Below are positions 44,844-54,222 of a stretch of DNA of 64,000 nucleotides, one piece after another; within the stretch, counting starts at the first letter, position 1, and each line of letters starts with the position of its first letter. Location: assembly GCF_004114955.1 (NCBI RefSeq), contig NZ_CP030053.1:3782001-3846000 (forward strand), given 5' to 3'. The notes beneath the pieces are model-generated. The model did no database searches. It was not told the origin of the DNA and was given only the letters and a program-made list of their open reading frames with translations. Position numbers and translations under genes: made by a program. Source of the stretch: Bradyrhizobium guangzhouense. Lineage in GTDB: Bacteria > Pseudomonadota > Alphaproteobacteria > Rhizobiales > Xanthobacteraceae.

Positions 44844-47720
44844 CTACGACGCCTGCTTGAGCCGCTCCAGCGCCTCGAGCAGCTTGGCCTTGCGGGCCAG
44901 CGCCGCCTCGCGCTTTTCGCGCTCTTCCTCAACGACCTCCTCGGCCGCGTTGGCGACGAACTTTTCGTTGGCGAGCTTGGACTCGGCACGCTTGATGTCG
45001 GCATCGGCCTTGCCGATTTCCTTGTCGAGGCGTGCACGCTCGGCGGCGAAATCGACCACGCCCTTCAGCGGCAGCGCGGCGACCTCGCCACGGACGAGGA
45101 GTTGAACCGCACCGTCAGGTGCGCGATCGGCGAAGGAGATGTCCGACAGCCGCGCCATCCGCTTGATGACGTCGGTCCAGCGCGGCGCGCGCTCCCTGGT
45201 CTCCGCCGAGGCCCCCGCGAGCACCAGCGCGGTCAAAGTCGCCGGCGCAATGTTCATCTCGGCGCGCACCGAGCGGATCTGCGTGATCAGGTCGATCACC
45301 CAGCCGATCTCCGCTTCCGCCTTGGGATCGGTGAAGTCGGCATGGTCGAAGATCGGCATCACGAACGCCGGCGAGACCAGTGGATCGGTCGGTCCGGCCG
45401 CAGCCGCAAGCATCGCAAGCTGCTCCGTCGTCGGTTCGGTCCGCTTCAGCGGCCATGGCGCCAGCGCGAGCAGCCCGTCGCGCTTGGCCGTCACCTCCCA
45501 CAGCTCTTCGGTGATGAAGGGCATGAAGGGGTGCAACAGCTTCAGGATCTCGTCGCGCGCCCAGGCGACCATGGCGCGGGTCTCGTCCTTGGCGGGGCTA
45601 TCAGGGCCGAGCAGCACGGGCTTGGCGAGCTCGACATACCAGTCGCAATAGACGTTCCAGACGAAGCGGTAGATGCTGCCTGCGGCATCGTTGAAGCGAT
45701 AGGCTTCGATGGCCTCGGTCACCTCGCGCGTGGTTTGCGCACTCTCATGCGCGATCCAGCGGTTCAGCGTTTCCTTGGCCTTTGCCGGCTCGAAGCCCTC
45801 GGGCACGGCGCAATTGTTCATCTCGGCGAAGCGCGAGGCGTTCCAGAGCTTGGTCGCGAAATTGCGGTAGCCCTCGACGCGGCTGGTGGCGAGCTTGATG
45901 TCGCGTCCTTGTGCGGCCATCGCGGCCAGCGTGAAGCGCAGTGCGTCGGCTCCATATTCGTCGATCAGGTTGAGCGGATCGATGACGTTGCCTTTCGACT
46001 TCGACATCTTGGCGCCCTTCTCGTCGCGGACGAGGGCGTGGATGTAGATCGTCGAGAACGGGATCTCCTTCATGAAGTGAAGGCCCATCATCATCATCCG
46101 GGCGACCCAGAAGAAGATGATGTCGAAGCCGGTCACCAGCGCATTGGTCGGGTAATAGCGCTGCACTTCGGGCGCATCTTCAGGCCAGCCGAGCGTCGAG
46201 AACGGCCACAGCGCCGAGGAGAACCAGGTGTCGAGCACGTCCTCATCGCGCGTGATGAAGCCTTCGCGCTTGTTGCGGTCGAGCGCCATCTCGCGGCCCT
46301 GCTCGGCCGTGATGACCTCCTGCTCGACGTAATAGCCGAGCGCGTGGCTGATCGCCTCCTCCTCGGTCTCCGCGACGAACACCTTGCCGTCGGGGCCGTA
46401 CCAGGCCGGGATCTGATGGCCCCACCAGAGCTGGCGCGAGATGCACCAGGGCTGGATGTTCTCCATCCACTCGTAATAGGTCTTTTCCCAGTTCTTCGGC
46501 ACGAAGGTCGTCTCGCCCGAACGCACCGCCGCGATCGCGGGTTTTGCCAGCGTCTTGGCGTCGACATACCACTGGTCCGTGAGATACGGCTCGATCACGC
46601 TGCCCGACCGATCGCCGTGCGGGACCATGTGGGTGTGCGGCTCGATGCGCTCGACAAAGCCGAACGATTCCAGCCGCTCCACGATGCGCTTGCGCGCCGC
46701 GAAGCGGTCGACCTTGTGGAACTCCTCGGCGAATTGCGCGGCGCCTTCCGGCAGGCCCTTCAGATAGTCCTCGTTGTCGAGGAGGTCGAGGCAGCCTTCC
46801 TTGTCCAGCACGCTGATGCGGCGCAGGCCGTGGCGATTGCCGACCTCGAAATCGTTGAAGTCGTGCGCCGGCGTCACCTTGACCGCGCCCGAACCCTTTT
46901 CGGGATCGGAGTATTCGTCCGCGACAATCTTGATCTTGCGGCCGACCAGCGGCAGGACCACGTTCTTGCCGATCAGCTTCTGATAGCGCTCATCCTCGGG
47001 ATGCACGGCCACGCCGGTGTCGCCGAGCATGGTCTCGGGCCGTGTCGTCGCAACCACGATGAAGGTGGAGCGATCCTCCGGGTCGAAACTCTTCCCCTCG
47101 ATCGGATAGCGCAAATACCAGAGGTGGCCCTTCACCTCGGTCTGCTGCACTTCGAGATCGGAGATCGCGGTGAGCAGCTTGGTGTCCCAGTTCACCAGCC
47201 GCTTGTCCTTGTAAATCAGCCCATCGCGGTGCAGCTCGACGAACACCTTGATGACGGCCTTGGACAGGCCCTCGTCCATGGTGAAGCGCTCGCGCGACCA
47301 GTCGCAGGAGGCGCCGAGGCGCTTGAGCTGGTTGATGATGGTGTCGCCGCTCTCGGCCTTCCACTGCCAGACCCGCTCGAGGAACTTCTCGCGGCCCATC
47401 TCGCGGCGGCCGGGCTGCTGGCGCTCCATCAGCTGGCGCTCGACCACCATCTGGGTCGCGATGCCAGCATGGTCGGTACCGGGCTGCCACAGCACGTCGC
47501 GGCCGCGCATGCGCTCGAACCGGCACAGGATGTCCTGCAGCGTATTGTTGAGGGCGTGGCCCATGTGCAGCGAGCCCGTCACGTTCGGCGGCGGGATCAC
47601 AATGGTGAAGGGCACCGCGTCGCGGCGGTCGGGACGGCCGGCCTTGAAAGCAAGGCTGTCCTCCCACACGACGGACATGCGGGCTTCGATATCGGCGGGC
47701 TGGTAGTTTTTCTCGATCAT
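44844..47720 (-). CDS. valS: Valyl-tRNA synthetase
   Basis: A 958-residue class I aminoacyl-tRNA synthetase. The HIGH motif appears as HMGHALNNT and KMSKS as AKMSKSKGN. The editing domain lies between them (VATTRPETMLGDTGVAVHPED). The anticodon-binding domain and the C-terminal coiled-coil arm (RARLDKEIGKADADIKRAES) complete the enzyme. The order tolC-popZ-valS is conserved in Rhizobiales. No unusual feature was seen. Confidence 0.97.
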   Translation of the reverse strand: MIEKNYQPADIEARMSVVWEDSLAFKAGRPDRRDAVPFTIVIPPPNVTGSLHMGHALNNTLQDILCRFERMRGRDVLWQPGTDHAGIATQMVVERQLMERQQPGRREMGREKFLERVWQWKAESGDTIINQLKRLGASCDWSRERFTMDEGLSKAVIKVFVELHRDGLIYKDKRLVNWDTKLLTAISDLEVQQTEVKGHLWYLRYPIEGKSFDPEDRSTFIVVATTRPETMLGDTGVAVHPEDERYQKLIGKNVVLPLVGRKIKIVADEYSDPEKGSGAVKVTPAHDFNDFEVGNRHGLRRISVLDKEGCLDLLDNEDYLKGLPEGAAQFAEEFHKVDRFAARKRIVERLESFGFVERIEPHTHMVPHGDRSGSVIEPYLTDQWYVDAKTLAKPAIAAVRSGETTFVPKNWEKTYYEWMENIQPWCISRQLWWGHQIPAWYGPDGKVFVAETEEEAISHALGYYVEQEVITAEQGREMALDRNKREGFITRDEDVLDTWFSSALWPFSTLGWPEDAPEVQRYYPTNALVTGFDIIFFWVARMMMMGLHFMKEIPFSTIYIHALVRDEKGAKMSKSKGNVIDPLNLIDEYGADALRFTLAAMAAQGRDIKLATSRVEGYRNFATKLWNASRFAEMNNCAVPEGFEPAKAKETLNRWIAHESAQTTREVTEAIEAYRFNDAAGSIYRFVWNVYCDWYVELAKPVLLGPDSPAKDETRAMVAWARDEILKLLHPFMPFITEELWEVTAKRDGLLALAPWPLKRTEPTTEQLAMLAAAAGPTDPLVSPAFVMPIFDHADFTDPKAEAEIGWVIDLITQIRSVRAEMNIAPATLTALVLAGASAETRERAPRWTDVIKRMARLSDISFADRAPDGAVQLLVRGEVAALPLKGVVDFAAERARLDKEIGKADADIKRAESKLANEKFVANAAEEVVEEEREKREAALARKAKLLEALERLKQAS

Positions 47721-47849
47721 GGGGCTGCTAGAAAGCCGCGCGCGGGGTTCAAGTCAACGGAAAGCTCAGCGGCAAAAGGGCTTTCCGGCCCGACCGGCAG
47801 GTCAAGTATGACATAGGAGCAGGGCTTTATCGGGGCCGGACGGCCCGGT

Positions 47850-48614
47850 TCAGCGGCCGCCGCGCGAGACCCGCTCGATTTCCGCCTTCACAATGCGCTC
47901 GACCAGGCCCGGCAGATTGTCGTCGAGCCAGGATTTCAGCATCGGGCGCAGCATCTCCTTGACCAGATCCTCCAGCGTCCGCGCGTTGCTGCTGAGCACC
48001 GTGTGGGCCAGCGAGTTGAAGGCGGATTCGACCGCCGAGACGGTCGACTGGGCGAGAATCGGCTGCTGCGGCGGCAGTGGCGGCGCGTCATAATCGACCG
48101 GCGCGTAGGACGGCGGAGGTGTCGGACGCGGCGGCGGCGCCTCGGCGAATTCGAGATCGTCGCGTGGCTCGACCTTGCGGAAGCTGGGCGGTGGCGGCGC
48201 CGGTGTCGGCTCCGGATCCATCGCCATCTCGTCAGTCAGCTCCAGCACGTCGGGCTCTGGCTCAGGCTCGGGTTCTGGCTCCGGAGCCCGCATCTCGGGC
48301 GCAGGCGTGGCCTCGTCGAGCCCAGCCAGCAGCGCGTCGATGTCGTCCTGGCTGTTGGGACCGGCATCAGCGTCCGGCGCGGGCGGCGGTGGCGGCGCGG
48401 GTTTCGCAGCCGGCGGCGGCGCGGGCTTTTCGGCGGCAGGTTTTGCAGGCGCGATCTTGGATGGAGGAATGTCGGCCATCGGCTTCGCTGCGGGCGCTGC
48501 CGGCTTTGCAGCCTCGGCGGGCGGCGGCTTCGCCTCGTCATCGGCAATGATGCGCCGGATCGAGGCCAGAATCTCCTCCATGGAGGGTTCTGTGACCTTT
48601 GCAGGCTGCGTCAT
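47850..48614 (-). CDS. popZ: Pole-organising protein PopZ (DUF2497)
   Basis: A 254-residue protein with three parts: the N-terminal helix PSMEEILASIRRIIADDEA that binds partners, a long Pro/Ala/Glu-rich disordered middle with a Glu-Pro repeat, and a C-terminal multimerising region (TLEDLVKEMLRPMLKSWLDD, VERIVKAEIERVSRG). PopZ forms a polar condensate that anchors chromosome origin proteins. The disordered middle is long. The ATG at 48614 is preferred; one at 48626 would add 4 residues. It lies between tolC and valS, all on the minus strand. Confidence 0.9.
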   Translation of the reverse strand: MTQPAKVTEPSMEEILASIRRIIADDEAKPPPAEAAKPAAPAAKPMADIPPSKIAPAKPAAEKPAPPPAAKPAPPPPPAPDADAGPNSQDDIDALLAGLDEATPAPEMRAPEPEPEPEPEPDVLELTDEMAMDPEPTPAPPPPSFRKVEPRDDLEFAEAPPPRPTPPPSYAPVDYDAPPLPPQQPILAQSTVSAVESAFNSLAHTVLSSNARTLEDLVKEMLRPMLKSWLDDNLPGLVERIVKAEIERVSRGGR

Positions 48615-48917
48615 CTCCGACTCCACATCATCAACGCCCTCGCATGCGTTGTTTTACACCAAGCACGACGGGATTGGCCGGTTCCGGACGTGTGCCCCGA
48701 CAATTTCGTCGCGACAGCCAGACTTGTCCCCAGATCACGGCTCAACGAGAGGCGGCGCGCCCCTGCCCCGTCACTCAAGCAACACGCACGCAACATCGGA
48801 TGCGGGCCGAATCGACCAGCAGCATCTTGGCAAGGCTATGTCAGGGCTTTTGACGATTGCAAGCAAAGCGCCGGTCGGTCTCTGCAGTTTGCGAGGCCGA
48901 CCGGAGAACTACGGCAA
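48615..48917. other. Intergenic region tolC-popZ with a terminator-like repeat
   Basis: Just after the tolC stop, CCGACCGG (48897-48904) and CCGGTCGG (48871-48878) form a perfect 8-base inverted repeat with an 18-base loop, a likely terminator for tolC. The remaining 250 bases should hold the popZ promoter. No further gene is seen. Confidence 0.45.
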
Positions 48918-50327
48918 TCAGCGTCCGTCAGGCGTACGCACGCCGGCCCAGCTGTCGCGGACCTGCTGGTAGTGCACGCTCGGATCATAGACGGTGGTGT
49001 TGAGGCCGAGCACCTGCGGTGCGAGGCGGCCGACGGCGGCGAGCACATTGTAGGATGCAACGACCCGATCGTGCTGTGCGGTAACAAGCGCGACGCGCGC
49101 ATTGACCAGCGCCTGCTGGGCATTGAGGACGTCCAGCGTCGTGCGCTGACCGGCCTTGGCCTCTTCGCGTACACCGTTCAGCGCGATCTCGGACGCGGTC
49201 ACCTGCGCCTGCGCGGACTGCACCTGCGCCTTTCCGGCCTGCAAAGTCCCCCAGAACTGCACCACGTTGGCGCGAACCGTGTCGCGAGTCTTTTCGAGGT
49301 TCAGACGTTGCTGCGCCAGGTTTTCCTTGGATTGGCGGATCAGCGAATATTCTGCGCCGCCCTGGTAGATCGGCACGGAAGCCGTCGCGATGGCCGACGC
49401 GGTGCTCGTTCGGAAGACCGTCAGCTGCTGCTGGTAGGCCGTGCTGGCAGTCGCCGCGACCGTGACCGTCGGCAGCAACGCGCCTTCGTTGATCTTGACC
49501 TGGAGATAGTTGACGTCGATGCCGTACATCGCAGCCGTGACGTCGGGATGTTCGGTCAGGCTGAGCTCGACGGCCGAGGCAAGCGTCGGCGGTAGGAACC
49601 GGTCGACCGGCGAGCCCGGCGCCAGATTCGCCGGCTCGTTTCCGATGATCCGGCGGAAATTTGCGCGCGTCGTCGTGAGCGTCGATTCCGCGGTCAGCGC
49701 TTGAGTCTTGCCGGCGGCGAGCTGCGCCTCCGATTGTGCGACGTCCGTGCGTGTCACCTCGCCCACGTTGAAGCGATCACGCGTCTGCTTCAGCGTCTGT
49801 TCGAGCACGCGCACGTTGCTGCGCTGGACCTCCAGTGTCGCGGAGTCGCGCAGATAGTCCATATAGATCGTAGCTGCACTCAGAAGCACGGATTGGTCCA
49901 TGCTGCGCAGCGCCTCGCGCGTGCCGGAGACCTGGCTCTCCGCTGCGCGCGTCTTGTTGGCGGTCTGATTGCCATTGTAGAGAGTCTGGCTGACGCTCAC
50001 GCTGGCGGCGTTGGGCTGAAGAGGCGGATCGCTATGGATCGCAAGGCCCTTCTGCGTCGCCTGGACATCCTGATACTGATACCCAGAGCTGAGGCTCAAA
50101 TTGACCTTGGGGCGATAGCCGGACAGGGCTTGGGGCACGCCTTCGTCGGTCGAGCGTACCTGCGCGCGCTGTGCGTTGAGCTGCGGATTGTTCTGATAGG
50201 CGCGCACCAGCGCAGCCTCGATCGTATCCGCCAATGCAGGCGTCGGCCCGGCAAGTGCCATCAGCAGGACCGATACTGCCGCTCCGGTGAAAAGCTTCAC
50301 CCCATGCATCCCTGAAATTCCGTTCAT
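48918..50327 (-). CDS. tolC: TolC-family outer membrane efflux protein
   Basis: A 469-residue protein with a signal peptide ending near ALAD. It has the two OEP repeats of TolC: a first helical hairpin starting TIEAALVRAYQNNPQLNAQR and a second near ALVNARVALVTAQHDRVVAS. The beta strands (YRPKVNLSLSSGYQYQDV; LLPTVTVAATASTAYQQQLT) form the outer membrane barrel. It is the exit duct for drug efflux and type I secretion, working with inner-membrane pumps such as the RND protein near the end of this window or others. An in-frame GTG is at 50333. It follows pcm in the same direction. Confidence 0.92.
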   Translation of the reverse strand: MNGISGMHGVKLFTGAAVSVLLMALAGPTPALADTIEAALVRAYQNNPQLNAQRAQVRSTDEGVPQALSGYRPKVNLSLSSGYQYQDVQATQKGLAIHSDPPLQPNAASVSVSQTLYNGNQTANKTRAAESQVSGTREALRSMDQSVLLSAATIYMDYLRDSATLEVQRSNVRVLEQTLKQTRDRFNVGEVTRTDVAQSEAQLAAGKTQALTAESTLTTTRANFRRIIGNEPANLAPGSPVDRFLPPTLASAVELSLTEHPDVTAAMYGIDVNYLQVKINEGALLPTVTVAATASTAYQQQLTVFRTSTASAIATASVPIYQGGAEYSLIRQSKENLAQQRLNLEKTRDTVRANVVQFWGTLQAGKAQVQSAQAQVTASEIALNGVREEAKAGQRTTLDVLNAQQALVNARVALVTAQHDRVVASYNVLAAVGRLAPQVLGLNTTVYDPSVHYQQVRDSWAGVRTPDGR

Positions 50328-50515
50328 TCTCACGCCAAGCTCGTGCCCGCGAGCCTGGTAACCGTATCCGAGTGGAGTCGTTGCCCCGCCGCAACATAAG
50401 ACGCGGTCAAGCGCGACGGAACTACCTCGGGGTGGTTCTCAGTGGAAACTCTTCACGTGCAGCATCCCGGCCACACTTCTGATTCAGAACGGGATTTTAA
50501 CGGGGATTTCGGCCG

Positions 50516-51175
50516 TCAGAAGACGAAGGCGGCCGCCTGTTCCAGGCCGGGGAGCACCGGGGCAGCCGCGTCGAACAGCGGCCGGTAGCCGAACTCGCCA
50601 TGGGAGCGGGTCACGATCACGGCCCGCGATGGCCTGGATTCGGCCGAGACCCCCACCAGACGACCGCCCTCCCCGAGCTGGCCAAACAGGCCGTCCGGCG
50701 TCACCTCGGTCGCACCGTTGAGGACGATCACGTCATAGGGCGCGGCAGCCGGGTCGCCCTCGGCGCAGGCGGCGGCCTTGCAGGTCACGTTGGTGAGCCC
50801 GAGCGCGGCGAAGGCGTCCTGGGCTTTCGTCACCAGCGCCGAATCGCTTTCCGTGGCCGTAACCTGGCGCGCGAGCTTCGCGGTCAGCGCGGCGAGGTAA
50901 CCTGTCGCGCATCCGACCACCAGCACGTTGTCGCCCTCGCCGATCTCGGCGGCCTGGAGCAGCTTGCCGATCAGTTGCGGCTTGATCAGGAAGCGCTTGG
51001 CTCCGCCCTCGCTGACGTCGAGATCGAGATCGAGATAAGCCAGTGCCTGTCGGCTCGCAGGCACAAAGGCCTCGCGGGGAACCGTGAGCATGGCATCGAG
51101 AATGCGGCGATCGGTGACGTCATTGGTGCGCACCTGGCCATCGACCATTTTCTGGCGCGCGGTCGAGAAACCGGA
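50516..51175 (-). CDS. pcm: Protein-L-isoaspartate O-methyltransferase family protein
   Basis: A 219-residue methyltransferase. The N-terminal region (TARQKMVDGQVRTNDVTDRR, VPREAFVPASRQALAYLD) and the SAM-binding strand NVLVVGCATGYLAALTAKLA are typical of the alphaproteobacterial PIMT branch found ahead of tolC. In the first glycine loop the usual GxGSG is GCATG, so activity on isoaspartate is not certain. The ATG at 51175 is chosen by the conserved start SGFSTAR. The gene order pcm-tolC-popZ-valS is normal. Confidence 0.87.
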   Translation of the reverse strand, partial: SGFSTARQKMVDGQVRTNDVTDRRILDAMLTVPREAFVPASRQALAYLDLDLDVSEGGAKRFLIKPQLIGKLLQAAEIGEGDNVLVVGCATGYLAALTAKLARQVTATESDSALVTKAQDAFAALGLTNVTCKAAACAEGDPAAAPYDVIVLNGATEVTPDGLFGQLGEGGRLVGVSAESRPSRAVIVTRSHGEFGYRPLFDAAAPVLPGLEQAAAFVF

Positions 51176-51315
51176 CATTTGCAGACCCTGCAAGGCGGAC
51201 GATGCCGCGGAGATGAATTCGCGGCATCTTTGGAACAGGCTCCGCGAAAACGCAACACGTCCGTTGGCCGGTCGGCCAACGGCTGCGCAACGTCAGCGCA
51301 TGGGGGCGCGGCGGC

Positions 51316-51495
51316 CTATTCGATCGCAACCGCCAGACGGCCAATCAGGGCCGCCACTTCGTCCAGCCGCGCCGAATCGGGTGTCTCGATCGCGCGAGCA
51401 AGACAGGCCAAGCACTGGTCATCGCTCAATTCAGGGATATCAGCCGGCAGAATCGAGGGGGCCTGGCGGGCACGATCGATCTGGATGTCGGGCAT
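51316..51495 (-). CDS. Small conserved-looking protein, function unknown
   Basis: A 59-residue acidic protein starting MPDIQIDRARQAPSILPADI with a C-terminal helix DSARLDEVAALIGRLAVAIE. It contains a Cys-x-x-Cys pair (DQCLACL). CGGAG lies 9 bases before the ATG at 51495. It lies between pcm and tRNA-Asn on the minus strand. The Rhizobiales distribution is a guess from character. Confidence 0.5.
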   Translation of the reverse strand: MPDIQIDRARQAPSILPADIPELSDDQCLACLARAIETPDSARLDEVAALIGRLAVAIE

Positions 51496-51709
51496 GTGAA
51501 TCAGCTCCGTAAGAGTCCGGCCCAACTACGCTCGATGTGAATTAAGTCGATTTGGTGCCGCCTGTGTTGCGCTGCGTGTCTCGGCGTACACATCCGCTTG
51601 AACGCGATTCTGCTGGGAATACCGGCGAGATGGCGTTGAGAGATCGGTCGAGCAAGATCGCGCGCAACATCAATGCGCGCCTGCAAATAATTGAAAATAA
51701 AGCGGAATT

Positions 51710-51784
51710 TGGCTCCCCGGGCTGGATTCGAACCAGCGACCATCCGATTAACAGTCGGATGCTCTACCGCTGAGCTACCGAGGA
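51710..51784 (-). tRNA. tRNA-Asn (GTT)
   Basis: Read on the minus strand, all four arms fold. The acceptor stem TCCTCGG pairs with CCGGGGA (one G-U). The anticodon loop CTGTTAA has anticodon GTT for Asn. The T arm includes GGTTCGAATCC. The 3-prime CCA is encoded (bases 51712-51710). A degraded copy of its anticodon arm lies at 56275-56298. Confidence 0.95.
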
Positions 51785-51920
51785 AAAGGGCGAACCGTTC
51801 GTTCGCGCGCGGCTGCGTATAACAAAGCCGATTGCGCTTGCAAAGGACGAATTCGTCATCATCCGCAAAGCATCGAGGAAGGGCTGATCCAGCCCCTCCT
51901 CAGGCTCGGATCAGGCCGAG

Positions 51921-52289
51921 TTATTCGGCGACAAACGAGGTGGTCTTGGTGCCGGGGTCGTAGCGCAGCCGCAGCGCTGTGAACTTGCAGAGGTTGACGT
52001 TCTTCCACAGCACGGACTCGTTGTAGTTCTGCCAGTCGACGCGGATGTTCCAGACGCAACCTTCATCGTCATCGTCGAACTCGACATAGGTGCTCGCCTG
52101 GTTCTGCAAGACCTTGTCAAGTTCGTTGTCCCATTCGTCCAGGCCATCGTCAGGGGCATTGAAGCCCAGGAATTTGATGGCGTAGCCGGTCTCGTTGACG
52201 ACAGTGACGTTGCGCGCATCGGCGGCAAAGGCTGCCGTGGCGGTGAGAGACAGGCCGACGGCAATAAGTCCGGAGAGAAAATACTTCAT
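51921..52289 (-). CDS. Small exported protein, function unknown
   Basis: A 122-residue protein with a signal peptide ending FAADA. The mature part is beta-rich (NVTVVNETGYAIKFLGFN, CVWNIRVDW, LCKFTALRLRYD) with an acidic loop DDDDEG and two Cys that could bridge. GGGGGA lies 7 bases before the ATG at 52289. I do not recognise a named domain; similar short exported proteins occur in Bradyrhizobium. It stands alone between tRNA-Asn and the flotillin operon. Confidence 0.65.
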   Translation of the reverse strand: MKYFLSGLIAVGLSLTATAAFAADARNVTVVNETGYAIKFLGFNAPDDGLDEWDNELDKVLQNQASTYVEFDDDDEGCVWNIRVDWQNYNESVLWKNVNLCKFTALRLRYDPGTKTTSFVAE

Positions 52290-52499
52290 CTGAAATCCCC
52301 CGATCGAAACAGGCATCAGCGCCCGACGTCGATCGGCGCAGGCGCCGCGGCAACAAACAATGTTGCCTTGAGAAATTCGTCCGGAGCGCAGTCGAAAGGT
52401 TCAACACACAATCGAACTGCACTCCGGAGCCGTGCGCGACGCGAGACGCGCACGAGCAGTTTTTATCGTTTCGATTTCTCAGCAGCAATGAACCGGCAT

Positions 52500-54203
52500 T
52501 CACAGATCGGCGGAGTTTGTTTTCTCCGGCGCGGGCACCGCCGCCGGCGTTACCGCCGCACCATTGGCCTTGCCGGTCACCGCGCCGACCAGTGCCTTCA
52601 CGGGATCATCGCCGGGCGCAAAGCCGCCCTGGCGCAGGATCTCGTCGATCATCGGCCGCAGTGCATGCACCTTGAGGAGCTCGCCGGCGAGCCCCTCGCC
52701 GAAGCCGACGCCGCCGCCCGCAGCCCCGTTGCTGCCGAACGCGCCGCCCGTATGCAGGATGCGGACGTCCTTGAGATTGGCGATCGGCTTGACCATCTCC
52801 GCCAGCGCCAAAGGCATCGTCTCGATCCTCTTCTTGGCGATCTCGAAATCAATCACGTTGCTGCCAAGCTTGTTCTGCGCCTCGTTCTTCATGGTGATGA
52901 CCGCAGCCTCGGCCTCGCCGATATTGCGGACGCCAACCGCCTTGATCTTGTTGGACTCAGCCTCGGCGGTCGCCAGCGTCTTGACGGCCTCGGCGCGGTC
53001 GAGCGAGGCCTTCTTGTCGGCTTCGGCCGCGACGATCAGCTCGGTCGATTTGCGCTCGGCCTCGGTGCGGGCCGCAAGTACCTGGGTGAGACGGGCGCGA
53101 TCGGCGACCTCAACGGCGCGCGCGGTGACGACCTTTTCCTCCGCCGAGACGGCCAGCGCTTCGGCGGCCTTGGCTTGGGCCACGGCCTCGGAGGTCTGCT
53201 TGCTCTTGGACGCGATCTGGATCTCGTTCTCTTGCGTGGCGATCTGGATCTCGCGCTGCGCGTCGGTCTTGCGCTTGTTGATGGCGAGATCCGATTCGAT
53301 GACCGCGGTTTCCTTGACCTGCTTGGCGCCGGCCTCCTTCTCCGCGACCGCCCGGTCGGTGTCGATGCGGGCGTTCTCTTCCGTCAGGCGCGCGGTCTGT
53401 GTCGCGGTTGCGACTTCGGCGCGGGTGCTCGCGGTCTTGTTGGCGATGTCGCGCTCCTGCGACAGCTCGGCCTCCTTCTTGGTCCGCTCGATCCCCAGCG
53501 TCTGCTGGCGCGCCTCGAGATCCTTCTGGGCGATCGCGACCTCGTTGTCGCGCACGATGGCATTGCGGTCGCGGCGGCGGGTCTCGGTGATGGTCTTGAG
53601 CTGGGTCAGGCCCTCGGCGTCGAAGAAGTTCTCCGGATTGAAGAACTTGACGTCGGTCTGGTCGAGCTTTGTCAGTGACACCGACTCCAGCTCGAGGCCG
53701 TTCGATTTCACGTCGGACTCCACGGTCGCCTGCACGTGCTTGACGAAGTCCGAGCGCTTTTCCTGGAGTTCCAGGATGGTCATGGTCGCCGCCACCGAGC
53801 GCAGGCCGTCGACGAATTTTGCCTCGACCTGGTTGCGGAGGGCCTCTGCATCGTTGGTGAGTGCGCCCAAGGTCTGGCTCGCGAGTGCAATGCTTTCGTC
53901 ATCGGGGCGAACGCGGACGTAGAATTCGGCGACGATGTCGACGCGCAGCCGGTCCTTGGTGATCAGGGACTCCCGTTCCTTGCGCTCGACCGTGAGCCTG
54001 AGCGTTTTCAGGTTGACGCTGGCATAGGAGTGGAAGATCGGCAGGATCATGGCGCCGCCGTCGAGCACGACTTTCTTGCCCCCTAAGCCGGTGCGCACGA
54101 AGGCCTCGTCGCGCGTCGCGCGTTTGTAGAGAATGGTGAAGATAATGCCCAAGACGATGATCAGCGCGACGCCGATCATGGCCGGGACTGCAATGTCGAA
54201 CAT
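52500..54203 (-). CDS. Flotillin-like protein (YqiK type)
   Basis: A 567-residue protein. An N-terminal membrane anchor (AVPAMIGVALIIVLGIIFTI) is followed by a SPFH/Band 7 domain (residues about 30-200) and a long Ala/Glu-rich coiled coil (residues about 215-440) as in flotillins. The C-terminus is Gly/Ala-rich. Flotillins scaffold membrane microdomains. GGAGAAAG lies just before the ATG at 54203; a TTG at 54215 is rejected. It is the third gene of an operon with the YqiJ-like and PspA-like genes, an association known for envelope-stress modules. Confidence 0.9.
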   Translation of the reverse strand: MFDIAVPAMIGVALIIVLGIIFTILYKRATRDEAFVRTGLGGKKVVLDGGAMILPIFHSYASVNLKTLRLTVERKERESLITKDRLRVDIVAEFYVRVRPDDESIALASQTLGALTNDAEALRNQVEAKFVDGLRSVAATMTILELQEKRSDFVKHVQATVESDVKSNGLELESVSLTKLDQTDVKFFNPENFFDAEGLTQLKTITETRRRDRNAIVRDNEVAIAQKDLEARQQTLGIERTKKEAELSQERDIANKTASTRAEVATATQTARLTEENARIDTDRAVAEKEAGAKQVKETAVIESDLAINKRKTDAQREIQIATQENEIQIASKSKQTSEAVAQAKAAEALAVSAEEKVVTARAVEVADRARLTQVLAARTEAERKSTELIVAAEADKKASLDRAEAVKTLATAEAESNKIKAVGVRNIGEAEAAVITMKNEAQNKLGSNVIDFEIAKKRIETMPLALAEMVKPIANLKDVRILHTGGAFGSNGAAGGGVGFGEGLAGELLKVHALRPMIDEILRQGGFAPGDDPVKALVGAVTGKANGAAVTPAAVPAPEKTNSADL

Positions 54204-54222
54204 GACTTTCTCCAATAATGAC

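Noticed and set aside
42795..47816. A 1673-codon open frame on the plus strand
   Set aside because: It runs antisense through ratA, lipA and valS. The translation is His/Asp/Arg/Gly-rich with no domain, a usual shadow of GC-rich coding sequence.
48175..48972. A Gly/Ser-rich open frame opposite popZ
   Set aside because: It is the reverse frame of the Pro/Ala/Glu-rich middle of PopZ, which produces Gly/Ala/Ser repeats by composition alone.
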